A stretch of 43,036 bases of DNA, taken from positions 1 to 43,036 of the forward strand of contig CAMASN010000025.1 of the NCBI GenBank assembly GCA_945861025.1, in the 5' to 3' direction. Of this stretch, positions 1-7,829 are shown piece after piece (within the stretch, counting starts at the first letter, position 1; each line of letters starts with the position of its first letter). Under the pieces are notes generated by a model. It was not told the origin of the DNA, made no database searches, and was given only the letters and a program-made list of their open reading frames with translations. The translations under genes and the position numbers were made by a program. The DNA is from Ferrithrix thermotolerans DSM 19514. Lineage in GTDB: Bacteria; Actinomycetota; Acidimicrobiia; Acidimicrobiales; Ilumatobacteraceae.

Positions 1-165
1 ACCGCTTCGTTGGCGCTCAACGTAGCCGCCCCTACCAACCCGCTTCCGGTTACCGGCTCTGACTCAGCGTCGATTCTGAACTTCGCTGCGCTCGCACTGC
101 TGTTGGGCGTTGGCATGGTCATCGCTGTTGCGATGCGTCGCCGCACGGCAACCGTCGCCAAGTAA
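1..165 (+). CDS. C-terminal end of LPXTG-anchored surface protein (partial)
   Basis: Frame 1 is open from the left edge to a TAA at 163-165, giving 54 residues; the start lies outside the window. The visible part has the three-part sortase signal in order: LPVTG (residues 20-24), a hydrophobic segment of about 20 residues rich in Leu, Ala and Val, and a short basic tail containing Arg-Arg-Arg. In actinobacteria a class of sortase cleaves such a motif between Thr and Gly and links the protein to peptidoglycan. What the exported part does cannot be told from this fragment. A strong hairpin terminator follows within 50 bases, so this is the last gene of its unit. Confidence 0.8.
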   Translation, partial: TASLALNVAAPTNPLPVTGSDSASILNFAALALLLGVGMVIAVAMRRRTATVAK

Positions 166-212
166 GTACTCACGGGCCAGATGTCTGGTCCGACACTGCT
201 ACGAGCTACGAA

Positions 213-251
213 AACGATCCCGCTTGAGCCCAACGCTCAAGCGGGATCGTT
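213..251. terminator. Perfect 17-bp hairpin, probable intrinsic terminator
   Basis: Arms 213-229 and 235-251 are perfectly complementary, with the 5-base loop CCAAC at 230-234. The stem is GC-rich in the middle and ends in AA/TT. It lies 47 bases after the stop of the LPXTG gene and before the end of the minus-strand lipoyl gene, so it could stop transcription from both sides. There is no long T-run, which is usual for high-GC actinobacterial terminators. Confidence 0.8.
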
Positions 252-346
252 CGCGTTTCAGCTACAAACGCTTTGGCGCCTGCCCGACCAATGCCGGCGT
301 CCGCCCGGGTGACCGGTGCTACCTTGCCAACAATTTGCGCTGTGAC

Positions 347-577
347 CTACTCGATTGAACCGATGTGGACACCGACCGCGTAGGTTTCACCCTCAACACC
401 CACGATTCGAATCACACCCGCAATCGGAGACTCAACATCGTTTTCGACCTTGTCGGTTTCGATGCGATACAGCACATCGCCCGCCTGAACGGACTGTCCG
501 TCGCTGACCATCCACTCGACGAGGGTGCCCTCGGTCATCGAAACGCCAAGCTTGGGAATACAGATCGGCAAAGACAT
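347..577 (-). CDS. Stand-alone lipoyl (biotinyl/lipoyl-attachment) domain protein
   Basis: This 76-residue protein is essentially one lipoyl domain. It opens with a PICIPKLGVSMTEG segment typical of E2 N-termini and carries the lipoylation motif Glu-Thr-Asp-Lys-Val-Glu at about residues 41-46, where the Lys would carry lipoate. It then ends at the last strand of the domain. There is no linker, no peripheral-subunit-binding domain and no acyltransferase domain. It probably serves as swinging arm for the E1 alpha/beta pair at 1290-3298, on the same strand but separated by an opposite-strand gene. The start ATG at 577 was chosen because homology begins there; an upstream in-frame ATG (640) would run into the divergent gene. 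A biotinyl domain is an alternative, but ETDKV is the lipoyl form. Confidence 0.8.
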   Translation of the reverse strand: MSLPICIPKLGVSMTEGTLVEWMVSDGQSVQAGDVLYRIETDKVENDVESPIAGVIRIVGVEGETYAVGVHIGSIE

Positions 578-617
578 GACCTGTGTCTTATCAATGAAGC
601 GTGCGAAGCTACGAACC

Positions 618-1274
618 GTGAGTAACGCAACAAATGGCACAGACGACAGTTCAGACGCATCAGCAGAAACAATTGTTCTGCCGTGGTGGCGTCACCGAGG
701 CAACCTGATTTCAGTTCTCATTGCCACGATCATCCTCGCCGCCGGTGCAGGTTTCGTGATCGGCGAGCGCAACGCCACACCCCAGCCCACCGCCGTAGAT
801 ATCGGCTACCTACAAGACATGCGCGCACATCACGAGCAAGCCGTTGAGATGGCCCTGATCTACATCGCGAAGCCTGGGACGCACTCGATCTTTCATCTCA
901 TCGCCAAGGAGATCGCCTTCGGTCAAGCCGTAGACATCGGGCGAATGATCCAACTGCTGCGCGACTACGGCAACGCCGAAGCAAACGAGAGTGGCACCGC
1001 CATGGTGTGGATGGATCACCCCGCAGTACCGCTCGACAATATGCCCGGGCTCGCGACGCCAAGTGAGCTGAAGTCATTCATCGCAGCCAAAGGCGCTGAG
1101 GCCGACAAGCAGTTCGTAGCCTTCATGGTCGCTCACCATGAAGGCGGCATTCACATGGCCGATTTTGCCGCCACGAACGCCGTCACGAGCGAGGTGCGCG
1201 CGATGGCTGTCGCATCGAGCCACGGGCAGCAGGGCGAGATCGCCGAACTGAAGAAGCTGCTCGCCCAGATCTAG
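618..1274 (+). CDS. DUF305 family membrane-anchored protein
   Basis: The 218-residue protein has a short Ser/Thr/Asp-rich N-terminus, one transmembrane helix (about residues 30-48) and an extracytoplasmic four-helix domain of the DUF305/ferritin-like type. The two hallmark His-His motifs are visible: DMRAHHEQAVEMA near residue 71 and FMVAHHEGGIHMA near residue 175. Family members are often linked to copper or other metal stress, but the biochemical role is not established. GTG 618 was chosen as start; ATG at 594 or 576 is also in frame, and none has a clear ribosome site. The gene is divergent from the lipoyl gene and convergent with E1 beta (15-bp gap), so it splits the dehydrogenase genes. 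Confidence 0.75.
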   Translation: MSNATNGTDDSSDASAETIVLPWWRHRGNLISVLIATIILAAGAGFVIGERNATPQPTAVDIGYLQDMRAHHEQAVEMALIYIAKPGTHSIFHLIAKEIAFGQAVDIGRMIQLLRDYGNAEANESGTAMVWMDHPAVPLDNMPGLATPSELKSFIAAKGAEADKQFVAFMVAHHEGGIHMADFAATNAVTSEVRAMAVASSHGQQGEIAELKKLLAQI

Positions 1275-1289
1275 CAAACGCTCGCGGCA

Positions 1290-2285
1290 CTAGCCCTGAG
1301 TTCGTTGAACCGCCGCCACAATGTCGGCCACCGTGGGGATGAAATCGGCCTCAAGGTTTGAGGCATACGGCACGGGTGTATTGGCACTGCCAACTCGCTG
1401 TACCGGGGCAGACAATTGGCCAAACAGTTCTTCGTGGATGCGACTCGAGAGTTCGGCGCCGAACCCGCATCGGGTGACGGCTTCGTGCACAACAACGGCC
1501 CGAGATGTGCGACCGACCGACTGCATGACGGCGGCCTCATCCCACGGCACCAAGGTACGCAGATCGATGACTTCGCACGACACACCGTCGGCCGCCAACA
1601 ACTCGGCGGCGGCTGCGCAATCGTGTACCTGACGTCCGTATGAGATAAGCGTGACATCGGTGCCGTCGCGACGAATTGCCGCCTTGCCAAACGGCACGCG
1701 TACATCGCCCACAGGTACTTCGCCCGCGTACGACTTGTCCCAATACATCATCATCTGCTCAACGAACAGCACTGGATCGTCGTCGAAAATAGCGGTGAGT
1801 AACAAGCCCTTCGCATCGGCCGGCGTTGATGGCACTGCAACCTTTATACCCGGCGAGTGAACCGCAAACGTCTCGAGCATTGCTGAGTGCTGAGCGCCGA
1901 ACCCCATACCGGCGCCCGCCGACGTGCGGATCACCATCGGCACTGTGGTCTGCCCGCCCGACATGTAGCGAATCTTGGCAGCGTGGTTGGTGACCTGATC
2001 GAGACAGACCGCAAGGAAGTCCATAATCATGATCTCGGCAACGGGCCGATAGCCCGCAATGGCTGCGCCGATGGCCGCACCAACGATGGCTTGCTCGGAA
2101 ATTGGGGTCTTACGAACGCGATGCAGTCCGTGCTTCTCGGACAGACCTTTGGTCACCTTGTACACGCCACCCGATGGTTCAGCTATGTCTTCACCCAACA
2201 AGAACACCTTGGGGTCAAGCGTCATCGCAATGTCCATTGCCTCATTGATGGCCATGCCTGTCAGCATGATTCGTGGCTCGCTCAT
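1290..2285 (-). CDS. 2-oxo acid / acetoin dehydrogenase E1 component, beta subunit
   Basis: This is a full-length E1 beta of 331 residues with a TPP-dependent pyrimidine-binding N-terminal domain and a transketolase-type C-terminal domain. Visible signatures include LGEDIAEPSGGVYKVT (about 30-45), the cofactor-activating Glu in TPISEQAIVGAAIGAA (Glu 64), and MDFLAVCLDQVTNHAAKIRYMSGG. The last is closest in style to acetoin dehydrogenase AcoB or pyruvate dehydrogenase PdhB. It would pair with the alpha subunit to decarboxylate a 2-oxo acid (or cleave acetoin) and pass the acyl group to lipoate. The ATG overlaps the stop of the alpha gene by 4 bp (ATGA), indicating coupled translation. The exact substrate is not readable. 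Confidence 0.9.
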   Translation of the reverse strand: MSEPRIMLTGMAINEAMDIAMTLDPKVFLLGEDIAEPSGGVYKVTKGLSEKHGLHRVRKTPISEQAIVGAAIGAAIAGYRPVAEIMIMDFLAVCLDQVTNHAAKIRYMSGGQTTVPMVIRTSAGAGMGFGAQHSAMLETFAVHSPGIKVAVPSTPADAKGLLLTAIFDDDPVLFVEQMMMYWDKSYAGEVPVGDVRVPFGKAAIRRDGTDVTLISYGRQVHDCAAAAELLAADGVSCEVIDLRTLVPWDEAAVMQSVGRTSRAVVVHEAVTRCGFGAELSSRIHEELFGQLSAPVQRVGSANTPVPYASNLEADFIPTVADIVAAVQRTQG

Positions 2286-3298
2286 CGTGACGCCCCGTTC
2301 AACGTGGCGGCAGATTCGTCGCCGAACACATCGGTATACAACTCGCTCGCATCGGGCTGCGGACTATTCAGAGCGAACTCGACGGCATCGTCGATCGCTG
2401 CGGTGACTTGCTCTTCAATCTCAGCCAAGGCGGCCTCGGTTGCGTGGGCGTTGTCGATCAGCCACGCCCGATAGAGCACCACCGGATCGGCCGCCATCGC
2501 TGCCTTGCGCTCGGCTTTGTCCATGTACTCCATCGCGTCGCCCATCAGGTGACCCCAGAACCGATACGTGCGTGCCTCAACCAGTGTTGGGCCACCACCC
2601 GACCGGGCGCGCTGCACAGCCTCACCCATCACCTTCCAGGTGGCAATGGGATCATTGCCATCGACGGTCACGCCAGGCATGCCGTAGGCAGCCGCACGTT
2701 CGCTGATGTAGTCGACACCGGTAGACATGCTCATCGGAGTGTGCTCGCCGTACAGGTTGTTCTGACACACGAAGATCACCGGCAGCTTCCACACAGCGGC
2801 CAAGTTCATACCCTCGTGGAATGCACCGATATTTGTGGCGCCATCGCCAAAGTTCACAACCGTGACCTGATCGGTGCCGCTGAGCTGAGCCGCAAGGCCG
2901 AAGCCGTTCGCGATGGGGATACCAGCGCCGACGATGCCCGTAGTCACCATCAAGCCCGACTCGGGATGGGTCACGTGCATTGGCCCGCCCTTGCCTTTAC
3001 AGGTGCCGGTAGCGCGGCCAAGGAACTCGGCCCACAACTCACGCAGCGGCACACCCTTGGCGAGGTGATCGTGCAAGCCGCGATAAATCGTGACGACGTA
3101 ATCATCTTTGCGAAGATGCACACCCCACCCCGCGCTAATGCATTCCTGACCGCGTGGCGAGTAGTAGATGAGGCGAACCTGGCCGCTCATCAACATGCTG
3201 CGAAGCCGTTCGTCGCACAGTTTGATTCGACTCTGGATTTCGAACATCTGCAACAACGTGTCGCGGTCGGGTGCGTCGGGGCGTTCAACGTCAGACAT
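2282..3298 (-). CDS. 2-oxo acid / acetoin dehydrogenase E1 component, alpha subunit
   Basis: This 338-residue E1 alpha has the TPP/Mg-binding motif intact, starting Gly-Asp-Gly at residues 151-153 and ending Asn-Asn at 180-181. It also has the active-site GKGGPMHV segment (about 102-109), typical of pyruvate and acetoin dehydrogenases rather than branched-chain enzymes. It forms the alpha2beta2 E1 with the downstream beta subunit. No E2 acyltransferase or E3 lies in the window; the only lipoyl carrier nearby is the 76-residue protein at 347-577. It is first gene of its unit, divergent from the lipoprotein metallopeptidase. A perfect palindrome lies just upstream of its ATG. Confidence 0.9.
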   Translation of the reverse strand: MSDVERPDAPDRDTLLQMFEIQSRIKLCDERLRSMLMSGQVRLIYYSPRGQECISAGWGVHLRKDDYVVTIYRGLHDHLAKGVPLRELWAEFLGRATGTCKGKGGPMHVTHPESGLMVTTGIVGAGIPIANGFGLAAQLSGTDQVTVVNFGDGATNIGAFHEGMNLAAVWKLPVIFVCQNNLYGEHTPMSMSTGVDYISERAAAYGMPGVTVDGNDPIATWKVMGEAVQRARSGGGPTLVEARTYRFWGHLMGDAMEYMDKAERKAAMAADPVVLYRAWLIDNAHATEAALAEIEEQVTAAIDDAVEFALNSPQPDASELYTDVFGDESAATLNGASR

Positions 3299-3302
3299 GG
3301 CT

Positions 3303-3312
3303 TAAGTACTTA
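3303..3312. promoter_or_regulatory. 10-bp perfect palindrome upstream of E1 alpha
   Basis: TAAGTACTTA lies 5-14 bases before the E1 alpha ATG, within the 104-bp spacer shared with the divergent lipoprotein gene. It could be a small operator or overlap the E1 promoter. A 10-bp palindrome can also occur by chance, so the call is weak. Confidence 0.25.
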
Positions 3313-3389
3313 CCACCCCCGGTAGGAACCACACGTTGTCGGAGCATCCACACCCCCGTCGGCGACATCCCCCGTGATGCACGCCGTCG

Positions 3390-3395
3390 TATGCT
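3390..3395 (+). promoter_or_regulatory. Leaderless-type -10 box for the lipoprotein metallopeptidase
   Basis: TATGCT is separated by 7 bases from the ATG at 3403, and no ribosome-binding site is present. This supports ATG 3403 as the start; the earlier in-frame ATG at 3391 would lie inside the box. Confidence 0.45.
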
Positions 3396-3402
3396 GCGAC
3401 CC

Positions 3403-4869
3403 ATGCGCAACAGGCTGTCAATAGTGGTGGCTGCAGGTTGTCTTGTGGCCGCCGCATGCAGTTCAACCGACCCCGGCCTCAGTATCAGCCGCTCACGGTC
3501 GCTCGTTACGCCCAGCGCAGACTCGTCTCTCCCTGGAATGACAACTCCAACGGCAACGCCGAGCACCCAAACCGATGCCAATGACGTCACTGTCAACTTC
3601 GGCACAGATCGCACCCCAAAGGAATACGACAGCTACCTGAACAACGTCGTTGCCGATATTCAAGACTTCTGGCGAGCCGAATTCCCGAAAATCTACGACG
3701 AGCCATACCGCGAGTTCAGTGGCGGCTTCTTCGCGATGTATCCATCTCGCTCTGACGATGTCGAAGTGTGCGACAAGAAGCTCGCCTTCGACGAGATCGC
3801 AGACAATGCTCGCTACTTCAGTTGCGGTGACATCATTGCCTGGGACGATGACAAGCTGCTGCCAGATCTCGCTGCGCAGCTCGGCACGAGCGCCGTTGCC
3901 ACCGTCATCGCCCACGAGTTTGGGCATGCGATCCAACAGCGCGCTGGCATCTTGGATGTGCAGCACCCAACGGTGGTCACCGAGCAACAAGCCGACTGCT
4001 TCGCTGGGGCCTGGTCAGCGCACGCAGCCCGCGGCGAATCGAGCCTTGTGACCTTCACCGATTCCGAAGTCAAAGCCGGGCTCGCGGCGATGGTGCTCGT
4101 GCGCGACCCACTCGATCCAACGATTGGCGAGACCGTCTTTGAAGAGGGCGGACACGGCACAGCGTTCGATCGGGTCGGCGCTTTTCAGCACGGTTTCATC
4201 GGTGGAGCCCAAGCATGCAAACCGCTCATCGACACTCCCCTGCCGTTGATCAACCTCACGTTCACGTCAAACGCCGATATCGCTAATCAGGGCAACATGC
4301 CGTACGAAAACCTTCAGAACAGCCTGACCGATGACCTTCAGCGGTTTTGGTCGGCCACGTTCACCGCTAACCAGTTCACCTTTCAAGCGCCCACGGTCAT
4401 TGCCTATAACCACGACGGCCCCTACCCGACATGCGACGGCATCACGGCAGCGCTTTGGAGAGCAAACGTGATCTACTGCCCGAGCATCAACTTGATCGCG
4501 TACGACAACGACTTCGCGATCAATCTCTACAGCAACTACGGAGACTTCTCGATTGGCTACCTCTTCAGCAATGCATGGGGCGATGCCGTGCAGACTCAGC
4601 TCAACAGCACCCTTACGGGCAAAGACCGAGCCTTGATGAACGACTGTCTCACCGGAGTGTGGACCAAAGACATCGTCCCGATCGGCTCACAGAGTCAGCC
4701 GTTTGCAATCTCTCCCGGCGACCTCGACGAAGTCATTACAACGGCGCTGATCATCGACGACATCACTGGCCGGCCGCCAGCGGCCAGCGCGTTCGACAGG
4801 ATCAACACCTTTCGAAACGGCGTGCTCGACGGACTGGGCGAATGCACCAAGCGCCTCGCCGTCGACTGA
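3403..4869 (+). CDS. Lipoprotein, putative zinc metallopeptidase with duplicated, degenerate second domain
   Basis: The 488-residue precursor has a lipoprotein signal with a VAAAC lipobox (Cys 19), then a Ser/Thr-rich linker to about residue 62. The first domain (about 75-275) has the zinc-peptidase motif HEFGH (171-175) and the EQQADCFAGAW segment (194-204) that carries the third ligand in YpfJ-type neutral zinc metallopeptidases. The second half (about 300-483) repeats this architecture without the metal site. NAWGDAVQ stands where HEFGHAIQ is, NDCLTGVW where ADCFAGAW is, and ASAFDRINTFRNG where TAFDRVGAFQHG is. Only the first half can be catalytic; the second may be regulatory or substrate-binding. 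It would act outside the membrane. The natural substrate is unknown. Confidence 0.8.
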   Translation: MRNRLSIVVAAGCLVAAACSSTDPGLSISRSRSLVTPSADSSLPGMTTPTATPSTQTDANDVTVNFGTDRTPKEYDSYLNNVVADIQDFWRAEFPKIYDEPYREFSGGFFAMYPSRSDDVEVCDKKLAFDEIADNARYFSCGDIIAWDDDKLLPDLAAQLGTSAVATVIAHEFGHAIQQRAGILDVQHPTVVTEQQADCFAGAWSAHAARGESSLVTFTDSEVKAGLAAMVLVRDPLDPTIGETVFEEGGHGTAFDRVGAFQHGFIGGAQACKPLIDTPLPLINLTFTSNADIANQGNMPYENLQNSLTDDLQRFWSATFTANQFTFQAPTVIAYNHDGPYPTCDGITAALWRANVIYCPSINLIAYDNDFAINLYSNYGDFSIGYLFSNAWGDAVQTQLNSTLTGKDRALMNDCLTGVWTKDIVPIGSQSQPFAISPGDLDEVITTALIIDDITGRPPAASAFDRINTFRNGVLDGLGECTKRLAVD

Positions 4870-4900
4870 CCGCCCGACCGAGACCCACCGAAACAATTCG

Positions 4901-5848
4901 TTAGAGAACGGTGTCTCGAATGAGATCAGCGAGTTCGCGCGGACGGTCACCTTGGATGCTGTGGCCGGCACCGTCGATAACAACAACCTGCAGTGCGGGC
5001 TGACGCCTCGCAGCCTCTGCCACATCGGCATCATCGACGACCGGAGAAAGTGAACCGCGCACCAACAACATCGGGCAGCGGATCGAGCCGAAGTCGTCCC
5101 ACAGCGGCGACAACGCACTCGTTGCATCTGCAACAACATCGGTAACGACCGCAGCCTCAGGGTCACGCGATCGAGCGTGACTACGACGGTCATAGTTCCA
5201 CTGCCAGCTGCCGTCGGCTGATTGATGAGCGTTATGCAAAATGCCGCGGCGCAGCGACGACTGAGTACGAGTGGGGTTGTGTTCGATGGTGCGAACCAAC
5301 AGATCGTCGAAGCTGGCAAAGGTCTGTGGACCATCGACGAAATCGATCACAGCTTTTGCCTTTTGCTGGTTCACGCCCGGAGTGATGTCGACCATCACGA
5401 GGCGGCGCACCAACTCGGGATGCCGCGCAGCAAGCTCCATGCTCGTGAGGCCGCCGAGCGACATGCCAACAACAGCAACGGCGTGAGGAGCCAATTGAGC
5501 CACCACCACGGCAAGGTCGTCGGCCAAGTTGATGGGCGTGTAGGCGCCATCGTCGCGCCACCCCGAATGTCCGTGGCCCGCAAGGTCTACGGCCACTAGC
5601 GGAACCCCGAGAGCGAGAGCAACGGTGTCCCAGGTGTGAGCGTTCTGTGCCCCACCATGCACGAGAACCAACTGCGGATCGCCGATGCCCCACACCAGCG
5701 CGCTCACGAAACGAGCCGATGACTCGTCGGTGCTCGGCTGCACCTGCACCTCTACCCGGCGAACCGCAGGGGGCGAATTGAGTGCCAGACCGAACTCGGC
5801 CGCATTCTCATGAAACAAACCAAACTCGTCGTAGGGAAGTGAAGTCAC
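4901..5848 (-). CDS. Alpha/beta hydrolase
   Basis: The 315-residue alpha/beta-hydrolase has an HGG oxyanion segment (about 64-66), the nucleophile elbow Gly-Met-Ser-Leu-Gly with Ser 130, and the catalytic His in GAGHS near residue 293. The acid is probably in the SPVVDDAD segment. It resembles esterase/lipase-type hydrolases with no readable substrate. GTG 5848 was chosen as start: the frame stays open upstream to 6091, but that extension overlaps the L,D-transpeptidase gene and reads as a His/Asn-rich run made by its Thr-codon repeats. The gene is convergent with the metallopeptidase and lies 23 bp after the transpeptidase stop. Confidence 0.8.
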   Translation of the reverse strand: MTSLPYDEFGLFHENAAEFGLALNSPPAVRRVEVQVQPSTDESSARFVSALVWGIGDPQLVLVHGGAQNAHTWDTVALALGVPLVAVDLAGHGHSGWRDDGAYTPINLADDLAVVVAQLAPHAVAVVGMSLGGLTSMELAARHPELVRRLVMVDITPGVNQQKAKAVIDFVDGPQTFASFDDLLVRTIEHNPTRTQSSLRRGILHNAHQSADGSWQWNYDRRSHARSRDPEAAVVTDVVADATSALSPLWDDFGSIRCPMLLVRGSLSPVVDDADVAEAARRQPALQVVVIDGAGHSIQGDRPRELADLIRDTVL

Positions 5849-5871
5849 GGGGACATCGTGACACGTTGCGC

Positions 5872-6993
5872 CTACGGGGTTGGAGGCGCAGCCGTAGTAG
5901 TTGCGACGGCCACCGTTGTTGTGGTGGCTACCGGCTTGGCCAGTGTGGTTGTGGTAGCCGGAATGGTGGTGGCAACCGCAACCGTGGTGGTGGTGCTGGT
6001 AGTGGTAGTGGCGTTGGGATCCCTGCGGTTGAACACCGGCAAACTTTCTTCCTTGGTATACGCCTCTGGCTCCTTGCCATCTTGGCCCCACACGAAGACC
6101 CGATCACCGATGTTTACGTAGTTCTGAAAGGTCTCGGAGATTCGTTTGTGAATACGAATACATCCGTGCGAGGCAGGTTCGAGCGGAATATTGATTGCGC
6201 CGTGCACCGCGATTCCCTTGTTGAAATACACCGGGTTCCACATGCCGCCAAGTGAGCCCATGCGCAAGCCGACCACGCGTCGGGTGAACTTGAACACTCC
6301 GCCCGGTGTCTTCGAAACGCCACATTCGGCCGACTCGATCGACGGGAAAACAGGGTTTCCCTTCTCGTCGGTGTCCTTGAGCAAGGTTTCGCACCACTCT
6401 TGATCGTCGCCGCTCGCAATGTGCATGATGAGCGTTGCCTTGTTGGCCGTGAACACAATGGCCACCTGCTCGGGCAGGTAAATCTCCATGTGGGTCTTCG
6501 GCGGATCGATCGCTGCGTCGGCGCGCCGAGGACGGATCACGATGGGATCTTGAATCAACTGCCACATATTGTTGGTGACCTTGCCCGTGGCCTTGGCCCG
6601 CGGGGTCTTCAGTACCAACTTCTCAAACGCCCAAATGGCCTGCTGCGTTTGATCACCGAACGAACCATCGGCCACGCCAGGGGCGAATCCAAGCTCGAAG
6701 AGGCGGGTCTGCAACCGAGCCACATCGTCGCCAGCCAAGCCGATCAGCAGCGTGCGCGAGAGATTGGTCTTCACTACAGACACCGGCGACGACTCGATCA
6801 CCACGCCGGACAGTGTGCTGGCTGGCACCGTGAGACCACCGGCACCACCCGATGGCGAGGTGGTGACTGCGCCATCGCCGCCGCCACCAAACACGCCAAT
6901 AGCGACGACCACAACGAGCACGCCGATCGCCGCAACGGCCGGAAGCCAACGATTTGACGGGTTGATCGCGACCCGGGGTCGGGGGGAATTCAT
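5872..6993 (-). CDS. L,D-transpeptidase (YkuD) with peptidoglycan-binding domain and Thr-rich tail
   Basis: The 373-residue protein has an N-terminal transmembrane helix (about 17-36), a Gly/Ser linker, a peptidoglycan-binding-1 domain (about 84-148, with the VARLQTRLFELGF signature) and a YkuD catalytic domain (about 165-302). The active site is complete: His 264 and SHGCIR at 276-280, with nucleophile Cys 278. Such enzymes make 3-3 cross-links in peptidoglycan or attach proteins to it. Unusually, the catalytic domain is followed by about 45 residues of Thr/Val/Ala repeats. The start ATG 6993 lies 5 bp after the stop of the upstream glycosyltransferase, so the two are probably co-transcribed. 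Confidence 0.9.
   Translation of the reverse strand: MNSPRPRVAINPSNRWLPAVAAIGVLVVVVAIGVFGGGGDGAVTTSPSGGAGGLTVPASTLSGVVIESSPVSVVKTNLSRTLLIGLAGDDVARLQTRLFELGFAPGVADGSFGDQTQQAIWAFEKLVLKTPRAKATGKVTNNMWQLIQDPIVIRPRRADAAIDPPKTHMEIYLPEQVAIVFTANKATLIMHIASGDDQEWCETLLKDTDEKGNPVFPSIESAECGVSKTPGGVFKFTRRVVGLRMGSLGGMWNPVYFNKGIAVHGAINIPLEPASHGCIRIHKRISETFQNYVNIGDRVFVWGQDGKEPEAYTKEESLPVFNRRDPNATTTTSTTTTVAVATTIPATTTTLAKPVATTTTVAVATTTAAPPTP
5893..6009 (-). repeat. Thr/Ala/Val low-complexity repeat inside the L,D-transpeptidase gene
   Basis: This codes for residues 329-367, made of imperfect copies of a Thr4-Val-Ala-Val-Ala-Thr-Thr unit; TTTTVAVATT occurs twice. The DNA is correspondingly repetitive (GTGGTGG/GTTGTGG tracts on the plus strand). 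It could be a wall-spanning or O-glycosylated tail, and is prone to length change by slippage. Confidence 0.7.
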
Positions 6994-6998
6994 CTGCG

Positions 6999-7742
6999 TC
7001 AGACGACCTTGGTGATGCGCAGCAACTCGGACCGTAGTTGGCGCATTTCGCGCAGAATCTTGATGATGATCGATGGACTACTGAGCGTGGATTCGCCGCG
7101 AGTACGTGGGAAGTAATCGACGCCGAACTGCGTGACCGTGTAGCCGAGCTTCTTAGAACGGATCACTAGCTCGGCATCGATGAACGAGCCTTCGCTCTTG
7201 AGCTCAATGCGCTCGAAGATATTTCGCTTGCACAGCTTGAACGCAAAGTTGATGTCGCGCATCTTCACGCCGAACATCATCCGAATGAGCGCATTGTAGA
7301 TCAGGGTGTAGATGGCTCGCGAAGAACCTTCTTCGGTGCGGTCGTGACGATATGCGCTCACGATGTCGCTCTCGTATAAGCGCATAATACGAATTGCCTT
7401 GGTGAGCTCGGCGAAGTCGAACGGCAGGTCGGCGTCGGTGTACAGCACCAAGTCGCCAGTGGCCGCAGCGAACCCAGTCTTGATGGATCCGCCGAGCTTG
7501 CGGTTCACTGGGTGATGTACCACCCGAATGTGGGAATCCTCTTCGGCGAGGCGATCGGCAATCTGCGGGGTGTCGTCAGTAGACGCGTCGTCGACGATGA
7601 TCAGCTCGTAGTCAGCGATCTCGCCAGCAGCAACGAGATCGAGACATGCTTGACGGCCAGCGTTGATTGCGCGACCGATGTATTCCTGCTCATTCCACAT
7701 TGGGAAGAAGATCGATAGTTTCGAGAACGGCACATGGTCCAT
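6999..7742 (-). CDS. Family 2 glycosyltransferase (dolichyl/polyprenyl-phosphate mannosyltransferase-like)
   Basis: The 247-residue GT-A enzyme has the nucleotide-sugar site Asp-Asp-Ala-Ser (51-54) and the metal-binding Asp-Ala-Asp (103-105). FFPMWNE near the N-terminus and a GGSIKTGFAAATGD segment (84-97) are typical of DPM1/polyprenyl-phosphate glycosyltransferases. No transmembrane helix is present, so the sugar transfer is probably to a lipid carrier at the cytoplasmic face. ATG 7742 was chosen because homology begins directly after it; the longer frame upstream is Arg/Gly-rich and overlaps the divergent gene. It is likely in one unit with the L,D-transpeptidase. Confidence 0.85.
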   Translation of the reverse strand: MDHVPFSKLSIFFPMWNEQEYIGRAINAGRQACLDLVAAGEIADYELIIVDDASTDDTPQIADRLAEEDSHIRVVHHPVNRKLGGSIKTGFAAATGDLVLYTDADLPFDFAELTKAIRIMRLYESDIVSAYRHDRTEEGSSRAIYTLIYNALIRMMFGVKMRDINFAFKLCKRNIFERIELKSEGSFIDAELVIRSKKLGYTVTQFGVDYFPRTRGESTLSSPSIIIKILREMRQLRSELLRITKVV

Positions 7743-7829
7743 GAACCCCCAACAGTACCCGTCAACAGGGCACATCGCCCTGCGCGCGGGCGAGAGTTCG
7801 TGATCAATCGAGGCTACGCTGCCCACGAG

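Noticed and set aside
2408-3325. 305-codon open frame on the plus strand
   Set aside because: Antisense shadow of E1 alpha, whose TPP motif is intact; the translation is His/Arg-rich without any recognisable motif.
5849-6091. His/Asn-rich N-terminal extension of the alpha/beta hydrolase frame
   Set aside because: It overlaps the end of the L,D-transpeptidase gene; the His run is the Thr-codon repeat read in another frame. The hydrolase homology begins at GTG 5848.
6400-6957. 185-codon plus-strand frame
   Set aside because: Antisense to the L,D-transpeptidase; no start signal and no domain, so taken as a shadow.
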